Shown: piece after piece, positions 24,174 to 35,900 of the stretch
Position numbering within the stretch: the stretch's first letter is position 1
Layout: each line of letters opens with the position of its first letter
Origin: Narthecium ossifragum
Lineage: Eukaryota > Streptophyta > Magnoliopsida > Dioscoreales > Nartheciaceae
NCBI GenBank assembly: GCA_963920575.1
Contig: OY986969.1
Span: 15,237,288 to 15,301,287 of the forward strand
Reading direction: 5' to 3'
DNA length: 64,000 nt
Position numbers and translations under genes: made by a program
The notes under the pieces: model-generated
The model's database searches: none
The model's input: only the letters and a program-made list of their open reading frames with translations
Told to the model about the DNA's origin: nothing

Positions 24174-24248
24174 GGGAGTTCGTTCCTTTCTCTTTTTATT
24201 TTCGCATTTCCATTTTAGTTATTTTTGCTTTTCTTTGCATTCCACCTT

Positions 24249-24264
24249 ACATTGAGGACAATGT
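24249..24264 (+). other. ACATTG-AGGA-CAATGT hairpin of A1
   Basis: Perfect 6-bp stem with an AGGA loop, followed by a G-rich tract at 24274-24290. Same in C (57355-57370) and A2 (30088-30103), with paired changes in D (27318-27335). Confidence 0.75.
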
Positions 24265-25599
24265 CAGTTTCAAGTGTGGGGGAGGAGATCTAGGTTGCAT
24301 TTGCCATGAGCGAGAACTAGTTAAGCTTGACATATTCATAACATGATTGAATGAGTAATTTTGCGACTTGGAATTAATTAGTTGAGTTATTTTCCTTGAG
24401 ATGGTAGTGACTAAATTAGTAGACAAAAGCTGGTGAGATTTTGAGCCTTTAGACTGACACATTAATATCAGTCTCACTAATTTCTTTCATGAGAGATATT
24501 CTTCCATGGATTTGTTTCTCTAAAGCTTGCTTTGATTCTATTCGAGGTCACATTGACACATGCAGACATGAACATGATTAAGGCCATTTTTGTGTTAAGC
24601 TACAAAAGCCAAATAGCCTACTTTGCAATTAATTTTTCCTTTTGCTAAACACGTTTGAGATTTATTGACTTCATTGTTAACCCACATTACAAGCTTTAAA
24701 CCTGAAAAAAAAAGTATTTCTGTTACCCAAGCCATAAAACTAGTGGAGCATTGATCATCATTATGACATGTATGGGTGCGAAAGTTCAAGTGTGGGGGTG
24801 TTTGGATTTGTGGTATGGCTATGATTGGTGAAGTGGAGTTTATTTTCATACTCAATTTGTGAGTATGTTGTTTCTGAAAAAAAAAGAAAGAAAAAAGAAA
24901 GAAAAGAAGAAAAGAAAGTGAAGGAGGAAATTGTGTCTCATGTTAAAAAAAATTTGTTTTTGAATCCTCCCAATAGTTCTGTATGATCTCTACAAAGGTG
25001 GAAGTTATTGCAAACGATTGTTCATTATTTCAGTTAAAAAATATTCCTTTGAACAATCTCTTTGCCAATGTGGTAATGTTATATGGTTTGAGTATGTTAA
25101 AGCCAAGTTGAAGAAAGTTGTTGAATGGAGTGATTGGTTGTACATGTCTTATTGATGCATTTTTGCTCCATTAAGTTCCATTGGCTTTTGAGCTACATTC
25201 CCAAATATTTCCCACCTAAATCCTGGACCCCATTACAACCTTTTGAAGTCCTTATGATTTGTGTTATGGATATGATTCTAGTGGTGGAGAATGAGAAGAT
25301 ATGCAAGCTTATGGTAGATCATTTTCATGGGAATGAATTTGAGTGAAATACATACCCTTCAAGCACATGAGAGTTGAGTGTTAATTTCCGTGAGGGTCTA
25401 CTTATTTAGTATGCTCCATATTCAAGTGAAAATGCTTATTGATTGACTTTTAAGTTGTCTAAACATGTTTGTTCGTGACGTGTTATGAATTGTGAAGAGC
25501 TTGATTGTTCTTTGTTGATGGCGTTGCAACCTTGATATCTTGAGTAGAGTGAATTTTAGTTTTGCCCGAGGACGAGCAAAAGCTAAGTGTGGGGGAATT

Positions 25600-27233
25600 T
25601 GATGAGAATGCATAATGTTATATTTTTATCCCTTAATACTTAGTCTCCTATACTTATTTAGTTCCTAAATACACTCATTATTCTTATATTTCGATTTAGG
25701 ATGCAATTGAAGTCCTTAAGTCGAAAAGAAGCTGAAAAGAGTGCATGGATCAACTTTAAAGATTAATCTGTACCTGCTCATGAAGAACCAGATGATGTGC
25801 TATATATGGTTGGAAAGCTCTTGAAGTCTAGATTCTGGAGAAATTTACGGTTTGTGATTCTGAGTTTTTTAGAGGAAGTTACGGTAATTTTAGTATCAAT
25901 GGCGCAGTCTGGATGGCAGAACAGTAAATACGCCGGAACGTTGGATCGATCCGACACCCAGGGTCCGATCGATCCAACTATGCAGAATCGTGACAGAGCG
26001 TATAGTTTTCAGCTGTACATGGTCCGATCGATCCCTCCATCAATCCTAAGGAGTCCGATCGATCCGACACCTAAAGTTCGATCGATCGGACTTGGGAATT
26101 AAAGCCTGACAGAACGTATGCTTTCTAGAGGAACACAGCCGATCGATCCATCTATCTATCATACTGCCCGATCGATCTGACACACATAGTTCGATCGATC
26201 GGACTCGGGCATAAATAGAAGTTGAAGATTTTAACGCGTCCGATCGATCGGACACCTAAAGCTGGATCGATCGGACTTTCCCAGTGAAGAAAATCAACGA
26301 TTGTGATCTATTCCGAGGATGGATACACTTGAGGCTATAAATAGGATTCTTTCTAGGGTTTGAGGGGGGATTCTTGGACACTTTTGGCTGCTCTTTCTGC
26401 TCCTTTATATTTTTTCTAGGTTTTCTTTTGCTTTATGAAATCTTTTGGAGAATTGTTCTCGATGGCCCTGCGTGGCTAAATCTTGATCCTTGGTCGAGGA
26501 GACTGAAACCTCGGAATCAATGAAACTGTGAGATCTAATTTATTTTTATTGTTCAGTTTATACATGAGTATTGAATGTTCTTCTGAGATTAAATCTTCAT
26601 GATTATCTTGTCTAATTGCTAGGAGGCCTACTAGTTTATTATTCATGGTGATCTACTGCTAGGTTTGATATCAAATCCGGAATTGTTTAATCCCTCTAAT
26701 CTGCGAAGCAACTAGGGTTTAATAATCTACTGCGTTTCAGAGATTGTTAGGTCTTAGGAAGAATATTCGACTAGATTAAATGCAACTGCTTGTGCTTGTG
26801 TTGTTTAGCTTCATCGATCTCCCTATTCTTAATGCTGCTACTAGATTAAATCTACAGCGCGTGTCTTAGGTTGTTTAGTAGTTAGGGTTGATTAGATCGC
26901 TTGTTTCTAATTAACTATGATCGAGGAGAGATTCGAATTTAATTCTAACGGTGAATATTCATGGTATGAATTGATTGATACTTGCATCGATGATCAGTTG
27001 TTGGATTCCTATGGTGGATGTTGACTCAGACCAAGGTTTGTTCTCTTGATTTAACTCGTTTCTTCGCTTTAGATTATTTCTTTACTATTTTTCTCACGTT
27101 TAAAACCCCCATCTTGGTTCACTAAGCACCAAACTAGGCTAAACACTCTTCGTGGGATCGACCCTTGCTCGCACTACTATATTTATTTTAACGAGTATTG
27201 GTTTTATTTTTGAGTGCCTGCGACAGCACATCA
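25600..27233 (+). mobile_element. 3' LTR of A1
   Basis: 1634 bp, TGATGAGAATGC...ACATCA. Shared U3 block 25785-25930, palindrome array 25943-26275, TATAAATA at 26336-26343. Apart from the 185-bp array difference it is nearly identical to the 5' LTR. Confidence 0.92.
25943..26275 (+). promoter_or_regulatory. U3 GATCGATC array of A1 3' LTR
   Basis: At least nine palindromes with two TGACAGA-type spacers (about 25992 and 26109), about 60 bases upstream of the TATA box. Confidence 0.75.
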
Positions 27234-27238
27234 CTAAA

Positions 27239-28446
27239 CTTAAAGGTATATATTTTTTTGGGCCTTCATTATGGTTATCTCTACCCTTTATTCTTTGATT
27301 TATTTTTATGATATAGTGTAATTGGAGACAATTACATTTAAGTTGGGGGTAGAATTCTAGGAATTCAGGCTTAATTCATGCTTATTATTATTATTATTAT
27401 TTTGGTAACCAAATATTATACATCCCTTGAATTATGTCAAAAGAATGAAATTATAATATGATTTGACAAAGGTGCATGTTTTAGAAATTTATTTTATGAA
27501 TTATTCTGAGACATGTATGTCATATACGAAATAGTAAAATTTTGCTATGCATGATATTATTTCTATACTTTAACACTTTTACCATGATTTAAGGATAACT
27601 TGACATATCCTAATGAACATGTTCACTTTCACATGTTAAAGAGTTGAGATTAGATTCTAAGCATGATACTATGATAGATTTATAATTTTATGTCATGACA
27701 CAGAAAATACATAAACACATGCAATTATCTGAGTATGTGAAAAAGAAAGAGAAAAAAATGGATTTTCAACTTAGTAACCGGGCAGTGTGCCTAACCAGCG
27801 TGGTGTTCACGTAAAACAGTTGAAATTCCTAAAAAGCAATAAGGGTTTCATACTTAGTAAACGGGCAAGGTGTCTCACAAGGTGTGTTGTTCACATAAAA
27901 TTGTTGAAATTCCTGTAGAAAAAAAAACAAAAAAAAAAAAAGCAGAGATTGCTATGGGATAAGTGGAAGATATGTGGTGGCTATGATTGTGATCTTGAAT
28001 AGTTGAAGTGTTTAGAAATGATTGATACTTTGAAGCATGTGGAACCCCATTCACACACAGGTGAGTTAAAGTTATTTTTAATCATGATTAAATATGTTGA
28101 AGTGTTGGAAATATGTTATGACATGTTTTGATTCACTATATTTTTATGTGACTATGAGTTGAAGGGTATATTTATGGATATTATTTCTATTTCATGCATT
28201 AGAGTTGATGAATATTATATTTGATTTCTAATGATATATTCAAGGGAATGTATAGATGTTTGTGGATGTCATCCCTGAAAACCCTCAGGAGACTATAACT
28301 CCTCCACTGGGGTAACCCAGGGGTTAAAAGGCTTGTTGCACATGCTAAGTGCAATCATGAAACCTACGAAAGTGGCTAGTTGGATTTATTGCTTTCTTTT
28401 TATCTTTTCTTTGCTCGAGGACTAGCAAAGTGTAAGTTGGGGAGTG
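27239..28446 (+). other. Element D 3' non-coding region
   Basis: No gene. Hairpin GTAATTG GAGA CAATTAC (27318-27335) followed by AAGTTGGGGG. Paired AGTAACCGGG elements 27765-27909, an A-rich tract 27918-27941, the CTCAGGAG...CTGGGG block shared with B (~28280-28390), the hairpin TTTGCTCGAGGACTAGCAAA (28410-28429) and the purine tract AAGTTGGGGAGTG before the 3' LTR. Confidence 0.75.
27765..27909 (+). other. Paired AGTAACCGGG structured elements (element D)
   Basis: Copies at 27765-27824 (TTCAACT closing with AGTTGAA, perfect) and 27846-27909 (TTTCA with TGAAA). The cores AGTAA(C/A)CGGGCA ... TTCAC(G/A)TAAAA match those of B and C. Confidence 0.7.
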
Positions 28447-29795
28447 TGATGAGTAACTAAATATTCATAATTAAACCCCTTAAATTACCTTTGATAGGCC
28501 TAGAGTAGTTGTATTTAATAGTTTGTTAGTTGATTTCAGGTTTAATCATGATTTGAGAAGAAATATAAGAATTTCGACTAAATGGATGAATTTATGTGAT
28601 AAAGACTGCTTCGTCGCCTGTTAGGAGAATAGTCTCTATAGATTCTGTATAAGTCCAAATACTATAGAAATTTAGTCCGTGGTAGAAGACTTCTAGAGCT
28701 ACAACTTTCTTGTTGGACATTTTGTGAGACGCCTGATGGATTAATACCAGTTTTGAAAAAGATAAAGATATATAGCTGCTGGAAAACTAGTCCATCGACA
28801 TTCAGCTGAATATTCGTCAAATATTCCATATAAGTCCGAATATTATGAAATATTTGTGATACGAAAGAGGACTTCCTAATCTACAACTTTCGTGTTGAAC
28901 AAGGGTTCATATTCCAGGTTTATTGGACTCAGTTGAGCTCGGAATAAGACTGCCAGAATTAAATCAGGAAATCTGAGTTGCACTAGAAGTCCAACTTAGC
29001 CATAACCCTGATTCCGGGAATACACCTATAAAAAGGTGTTGACTGGCCGAAAATAAGTATCGTTTTGACAATCTTTGGAGGAGAAAGAAGAAGAAGACGA
29101 AGAGGATGTGGATGGTGACAGCTTCTTATTCCAACCCGATGGCTTTCATCCAAACGATGAGTTGCTAATTATTGTACTTAAGATTATTCATGAAACCCTA
29201 GTATAGTTTTGGTTTTTCTTTAATTGGATTATTATGAATGTCTCGATGCATGATCTCATGAATATGGTTTTATTGTTAATAGAGTTGAAGGAACAGAGTT
29301 ACCTTGACGTACTTTCAGTTCTACATGATTTCTGTGATTGATGGTAGAGATTTATGAGATGGTTTTCATGAAGTTATTGGTTTGCCTTTGAGATAAGCTA
29401 TGCTATGCGAAGATAGATTGTGCCAAGGTCATTAGAAGTAGTATAATTTAAAATAATCGTAGGACCAAAGACAATCTATGCCATGCAAAGATAGGTTATG
29501 CCGTTGGGAACATTAACTTTCTTTTAGGGATTCAAGTGAGCTTGTAGCCATATGATTCATAATGTTGAGAGAAGGGAACAAGATGATAACTAGAAAAGAC
29601 TAATAATGAAAGTAGGGCGGATTGATTAATTCCTAAGTCACTCTCCATTGATTCAAATTGATCAACCTTTTATTTCTTTTTCCTTATTAGTTTAGATAAC
29701 TCTATTCCATCTTGGATTCTTTTCCTAACTTTTAGGGTTTCGAGAATTGATTTCTGTTTCCAACGTTTTCCCTGTGAATTGACTCCCGACTTCAC
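28447..29795 (+). mobile_element. 3' LTR of element D (3' end truncated)
   Basis: Begins TGATGAGTAACTAAATATTC. It aligns with the reverse complement of the solo LTR 39770-41225 up to ACTTCACC, where it jumps into A2 sequence; the last ~115 bases of the LTR are missing. The four bases CACC are shared at the junction. Confidence 0.8.
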
Positions 29796-30244
29796 CTCGA
29801 ATAGAGTCAAAGCAAGTTCTAGAGAAACAAATCCATGAAAGAATATCTCTCATGAAAGAAAATAGTGAGACTGGTACGAATGTGTCAGTCTAGAGGCTCA
29901 AAATCTCACCAGCTTTTGTCTACTAAATTTAGTCACTACCATCTCAAGGAAAATAACTCAACTAATTAATTCTAAGTCGCAAGATTACTCGTTCAATTAT
30001 GTTATGAATATGTCAAGCTTAACTAGTACTCGCTCATGGCAAATGCAACCTAGATCTCCTAGATCTCCTCCCCCACATTTGAAACAGACATTGTCCCCAA
30101 TGTAAGGTGAAATGCAAAGAAAAGGCAAAAATAACCAAAATGTAAATGCGAAAAATAAGAAGAGAAAGGAACAAACTCCCCTTGGATTGCCTCCCAAGTA
30201 GCGCCTTTGTTTATTGTCATTGGCTCGACTTCATGCTTTGTTCC
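29796..30244 (-). other. A2 3' non-coding region, proximal part
   Basis: Matches A1 24110-24545. Contains the hairpin ACATTG/CAATGT (30088-30103) and the post-stop hairpin (30181-30198; minus-strand CTTGGG AGGCAA TCCAAG with a G-U pair). No gene. Confidence 0.8.
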
Positions 30245-30769
30245 TTAATAAGTATAAATCGGCTCCGCAAGGTCCAATTTTCCACCTTTTTAGTTTGACC
30301 GCCTTCATAGAAAGGTTTAAGTCGATGGGCATTCACCGTGAACATTTTGGAAGTGACTAAACTTTGAATATCAACTGGAAACTAACATAGGCGTGTTTGG
30401 TAAAGGAGGACTTTTTGACCAACTTTAAACTCCTTTCTAGAGATCATCTTGTCATGAAAAGCTTTTGTCTTTTCCTTGTAAATCCTGGCGCTCTCATAGG
30501 CATCGTTGTGACTTTCCTCTAATTATTATAGTTGCAATTTCCTGTGTTCTCCACTCTCATCCATCTTCATGTTAAAGCTCTTGATAGCCCAATAAGCCTT
30601 ATGTTCTAACTCAACTGGAAGGTGACATGGTTTCCCAAACACCAAACGATAAGGTGACATATCGATGGGTGTCTTATATACAGTCCTATATGCCCACAAA
30701 GCATCATCCAAACGCAAACTCCAATCTTTTCTATTTGGATTTACCGTCTTTTCATTGATGGACTTGATC

Positions 30770-32979
30770 TGTCGCGCCCCGACCAGCGTAGGCCCAACCG
30801 GGCCGGGCGACGCGAAGCGGAACCTAACCTACTGTGAAAATTTTGGCGAGATTTCCCTCTATTCGTAGTGGTTACCCTAGCAAATCATAATCATCCTGTA
30901 TTATACAAATATTACAATCCAAAGACTAAAACTGGATATTTATATACAATCCTCGAACAGGGGAATTATACATTTATCACTCCCGTAGGAGACTATCTAT
31001 AACAAAAGGTATAAAACTGTAAGATCGCCACCTCTCAAGCACCGCCAGACGCCGCCACGCTACCAAACACCGGCCCGGTAGGTGCGACCGAAGAAGAGCT
31101 AGCGCCAGTACCTGCAAAACGCAGCCCGGGTAGGAGTGAGCACTAAGCTCAGCAGGGACACTACACTACGACACTCACAAGGGAGGGAACACAACAGTGT
31201 CGCCTCCAAGTTTACCCTAGGTGTATACAAGGGTCTCATAACTCTCAACAGGACACAGAACACTGTTTGGCGGCCTAGGACACCGCTGGGCAGGCACTCC
31301 TCCTCCCAAGAGTTTAGGAACACTTGACTTCGGCTACACTTCGGATACAACTTGAAGTCGACACGACCTCTAAACATCGAACAAACATGTATTCAGGTCA
31401 AACTAACCCTATCATCGAAAACGACTGAATACTACAAATCGAGTCCTGGACCAAGCTATCCGCAACGGTCCTAGAGCTAGATCTGGGCTACCCGAAAGCC
31501 CCGGATCGGCAACGCCCTACACAGATGCAACTAATGCGCAACACAATGCATGTTATGGACATGCACAGGATAATACATGTAAGCATGCAACAACATGTGA
31601 TGATATACAATAACAAGGTCTGGGCACAGCATCCTGCCGGCCCGGGGTGGTGAACAGATAAAAAAGGTCTAAGGAACTGCTGCAGTGGTACCACCACCAA
31701 CTGCCAGCAGTCCACCACAACACCTGCACCATGAAACAGCCCCGCAAACAACAGCTCACAAATAACACAGATAAAGCCCTCGGCGCACGCCAGCATGCAA
31801 GGCTAGGGAAAGCTGTAGGGCTACCCGCCCGTTTATTCTAAACATCCCGGAAGTCATCACTCCCCCGGTTCACCACTGCCCCTATTATAGGGCTAACATG
31901 CTTAATCATATATACAAGGTATAAAGCGATAAGGAAAACCGGCATACCAAGCCCCGCGGGCAAAAGCCATGAAAATCCCTCTCTGCTACTAAAGGATCGA
32001 TCCTTTCCTAAAAAAGGATTGATCTTTTACGTAACAGTGAGCCTCCCCTCACTGTCAAGCAAAAGAGATCGATCCTTCCTTCCAGGAAGATCGATCTTTC
32101 TTGAGGCAGAGGGCACCCTTCTCGTCGCGCCAAGAAAGATCGATCCTTCCAGCCAAGAAGATCGATCTTCCTCGCGACGAAGAGTAACCATGCTACCCAA
32201 GAACCGGGATCGATCTTCTCCCAGCAGAGGATCGATCCTTCATCGGGCGCAGCATGACCAACCCAGAGGGATCGATCCTTCCTCAAGAAGGATCGATCCG
32301 GATGGGTTCTCCGGCGTCCTTCCAGCGAGAAAAATAGCTGGAAAGTACATCCAATCTCAACCAAACTCTGGGATCTGATGGATCAAGATCCCACGAGTCC
32401 AAAACCGGTTAAAACACGAGAAACAAACATATATATAGAGAGATCTAAGTAAAAGATCACAATCAAACCGGAAATTCCAAAAACCCGAGATAAAAGTAGG
32501 TAGGAATCCCTACCGGAGCAAGAGCAGCTTAAATCCAAGCAGCTAGGCCTTGGATCGTCCTCAAATGTCTTCAAAAATCACAAGATCTGAGCTCAAATCT
32601 CCGGATTTCAAAAGGGATTCAAGGAAGAAAGTCTCGTCTGCTTTATAGGCAAACGAACCGACTTATGAATGATCGATCCTTCCCTAGGCAAGGATCGATC
32701 CTTCATGACGATCGCACTTGACTTTCTGGCACAAGAAGATCGATCTCTTAGCTAGAGAAGATCGATCTCTTTTGTGCTGAAAGCTAAACTTAGGCATGAA
32801 CTCAAGCCTAAGTCCGGATCTTTCGATCCCGGGTCCCACTAATCGTTCTAACCAAACATTTCCACAAACACAGTCAGTGTGCGCACACGCGGGTGTGAAA
32901 CAAGCCGACAAGGCGCAATTTACCAAATTGCCCTAGCGGTCCACGATGAGCCACTGAAGTAGAGGGACGGGTCCTCACA
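30770..32979 (-). mobile_element. Solo LTR, Del/Tekay type (Del-1)
   Basis: 2210 bp; on the minus strand it runs TGTGAGGACCCGTC...GGGGCGCGACA. The left ~355 bases match 1-354 in inverse orientation, and the right end matches the starts of the LTRs at 45145 and 46987. The perfect 5-bp duplication and the absence of internal DNA prove a solo LTR. It holds a GATCGATC array (31993-32300, with more sites at 32670-32765). Long overlapping open frames at 32008-32378 on both strands come from the palindromes and are not genes. Confidence 0.93.
31993..32300 (-). promoter_or_regulatory. GATCGATC palindrome array of Del-1 LTR
   Basis: About ten AGGATCGATCCTT / AAGATCGATCTT palindromes, 15-45 bases apart. 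Same core as the Athila LTR arrays although the LTR family is different. Confidence 0.75.
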
Positions 32980-35900
32980 TGATCTCTCGATTTGACACTT
33001 TCGCTTGCCCACTAGTTTGCGGATGATAGACGGTAGAAACGTTATGGGTCACATGGTACTTCCTTAGCAACGCCTCCACGGTTCGATTGCAAAAGTGTGT
33101 GCCTCGATCGCTTATGAAAGCTCATGGAATTCCAAACCTAGATAATATGTTAGACTTGATAAAATCTGCAACAACTTTAGAATCATCAGTCCTGGTAGCT
33201 TTAGCATCTACCCATTTTGAAACATAATCAACACCAAGTAGAATATAAACATAACCAAAAGATATGGGGAACGGACCCATGAAATCGATGCGACAAACAT
33301 CAAAAATTTTGCAAAATAATATGGGTGTTTGTGGCATCTCATTCCTTTGGGATATATTACCTGTCTTTTGACAATTCTCGCATGACTTACAAAGAGAGTA
33401 TGAATCTCAAAATAAAGAAGGCCAATAGAAACCACATTCTAACACTTTTTTTGCCGTTCTCTTAACTCCAAAGTGACCTCCACATGCTTAAGGATGACAA
33501 AAAGTTAGTATAGAGATAATTTCATTTTCAGGAACGCACCTTCTTATCACTTGATCTGCACAATGCTTCCATAAATATGGGTCATCCCACACATAGTATT
33601 TTATATCACTTTTGATCTTATCTCTTTGAGCCTTAGACAAATCAGAAGGTAACATATTAGTAACCAAATAATTCACAATATTTGCATACCAAGGTAATGT
33701 CACATTTGCGGAGAACAGTTGTTCATCAGGGAATGTTTCCTACAGACGAAGTTCATCCTCCACATGAATTAAACATCTCAGATGATCTGCGACCCTATTT
33801 TCTGTTCCTCTTTTGTCTTTTATGTCGAAATCAAAATCACTCAAGAGAAGTATCCATCGTATTAATCTCTGCTTTGCCTCCTTCTTCGTCATTAAATAAC
33901 GAAAAGCTACATGATCAGAGTAAACAATGACTTTAGTACCAAGTAAATAAGACCAAAATTTTTCTAAAGCAAACACAATGGCTAAAAGTTCTTTTTCAGT
34001 TGTAGAATAATTTCTCTGGGCATCATACAAAGTCTTGGAAGCATAGTAAATTATATGAGATGCTTTTCCAATCCTTTGGTCCAAAACAGCGCCTACTACA
34101 TAATCACTCACGTCGCACACAACATCTAAAATTTTTTTACAATCTTTTGGCTTAATAACTGGGGTAGAAGTCAACAATTCTTTCAACTTATCAAATGCCT
34201 TTTTACATGCCTCATCGAACTCGAAAACCTTGTTCTTTTGTAATAACGTGCATAGCGGTAATGCTATTTTGGAAAAGTCCTTGATGAATCTTCGGTAAAA
34301 ACCTGCATGTCCAAGAAAAAAATGAACTTCCTGCACACTAGTGGGATAAGGTAAAGATTGAATCACATCAACTTTAGCTTTATCAACCTCAATTTCTTTA
34401 GATGAAACAAAATGACCCAAAACTATATCTTATTCAACCATGAAATGACATTTCTCAGAATTTAACACAAGGCTAGTTTCTATACATCTTTGAAGAACAA
34501 GTGTAAGGTTATGTAAACAATTATCAAAGGAGTCTCCGTAAACTGTGAAATCATCCATAAAAAGTTCTATGATATGTTCAATATAATCTGAAAATATACT
34601 AACCATACACCTTTGGAAAGTAGTTGGGGCGTTGTAAAGGCCAAACGGCATGCAACGATATGCAAAAGTTCCGAATGGGCACGTGAACGTCGTCTTTTCC
34701 TGATCTTCAGGGGCAATTGCAATCTGAAAATAACCTGAATAACGATCAAGAAAGCAATAATAAGAGTGACCAGCTAATCTTTCAAGCATCTGATCAATAA
34801 AAGGTAAAGGGAAGTGGTCTTTGCGGGTTATAGCATTTAATTTTCTATAATCTATACAAACCCTCCACCCATTTTGAACACGGGTGGAAACTAACTCATC
34901 TTTATGATTTTTCACCACGGTTATTCCTGTCTTTTTAGGAACCACTTGAACTGGACTAACCCAAGTGCTATTCGAAATAGGATAGATCACTCCAACTTCA
35001 AGAAGTTTGAGGATCTCCTTCTTTACTACATCCATCATGGGCGGTTTAACCTTCTTTGTGGTTGGCGGTAAGGTTTTGCTCCCTCTTCAAGCAAGATACG
35101 ATGCATGCATGTACTCGGGCTGATTCCCTTGATGTCTGCAATTGTCCAACCAATAGCTGTTTTATGCTTCTTAAGAACCTGCACAAGTTTTTCTTCCTGT
35201 GGTACACTAAGGTTATTGAAAATAATCACTGTTAACACTCCTTCATCTCCAAGAAAAGCGAATTTAAGATAATTAGGAAGAGGTTTCAGATCTGGACTGG
35301 GTGCTTGCAACAAAAAAGGTAATAATTTCTCATTAGAAATAGGTAATGGACTAAAGAATCGTTACCTGATTGCTGAAGTGTTGAAAAATCATTCAGTCTT
35401 GCAACAGTTTCTTGCAAATTAGTACTCAAAGATAGCTCATCATTTTCTTCCTCAAGAGATTTACTAATAGCCACTTCCAATTCGTCTTTGCTATCAAGTT
35501 CAAAAACTTATTGTGATAAAAAATCAATCACATCAATAGAATACACAGGACAATCATCAGCAGGATATTTCATAGCATCATAAATATTAAACTTAACAGT
35601 TTCACCATCAAATTCCATGGTAAGTGTGCCACTATGAACATCTATCTTAGTCTTGGATGTCTTTAAGAAAGGTCTTCCCAACAAAATTGGAGTTGTTTGA
35701 TCACTATTCTCCATATCAAGCACATAAAAATCGGCAGGGAAAACTAAATCATTAACTTGGACAAGAATATCCTCAACTACACCTTTAGGATAGGCATTAG
35801 ATCTGTCAGCTAATTGAATCACAACACCAGTTTCATTCAAAGGTCCAAGTTTCAAAGAAGAATATATAGAATATGGCATGACATTGATAGAAGCTCCTAA

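Larger units (their letters stand above)
24110..25599 (+). other. A1 3' non-coding region
   Basis: No env-like ORF and no gene. It holds the post-stop hairpin CTTGGG AGGCAA CCCAAG (24156-24173), the hairpin ACATTG AGGA CAATGT (24249-24264) followed by GTGTGGGGGAGG, another G-tract in AAGTGTGGGGGTG (~24789), A/G-rich simple sequence (24876-24930), the hairpin TTTGCCCGAGGACGAGCAAA (25561-25580) and the polypurine tract GTGTGGGGGAATT before the LTR. Confidence 0.8.
17128..27233 (+). mobile_element. Athila-type Ty3/Gypsy element A1
   Basis: A complete 10.1-kb element: 5' LTR 17128-18576, PBS 18582-18599, gag-pol frame 18716-24109, 3' non-coding region with hairpins, polypurine tract, 3' LTR 25600-27233, perfect target duplication. 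The gag-pol frame is uninterrupted by frameshifts but has eight in-frame stops, so it cannot make its proteins. It lies within element D. Confidence 0.93.
17123..27238. other. Target-site duplication of A1 (CTAAA)
   Basis: CTAAA at 17123-17127 and 27234-27238, a perfect 5-bp duplication flanking TG...CA ends. Confidence 0.9.
13635..29795 (+). mobile_element. Non-autonomous Athila-associated LTR element D (split by A1)
   Basis: 5' LTR 13635-14229 (internally deleted), leader 14230-14597, broken ORF 14598-15786 related to the B ORF, post-stop hairpin, C-rich region, A1 insertion (17128-27233), 3' non-coding region 27239-28446, 3' LTR 28447-29795 (about 115 bases short at its 3' end compared with the solo copy at 39770-41225). 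No gag-pol of its own is seen. It was inserted into the 3' non-coding region of A2. Confidence 0.75.
30765..32984. other. Target-site duplication of Del-1 solo LTR (TGATC)
   Basis: TGATC at 30765-30769 and 32980-32984, perfect. Removing the LTR and one copy restores the A2 integrase sequence as seen in A1 at 23510-23530. Confidence 0.93.

Noticed and set aside
31488..31796. Cys-rich open frames on the minus strand
   Set aside because: Inside the Del-1 LTR with several overlapping frames; no recognisable family.
32008..32378. Overlapping ~118-residue open frames on both strands
   Set aside because: They are by-products of the GATCGATCC palindromes, which read as DRS/IDP phrases on either strand. 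No domain, and inside a solo LTR.
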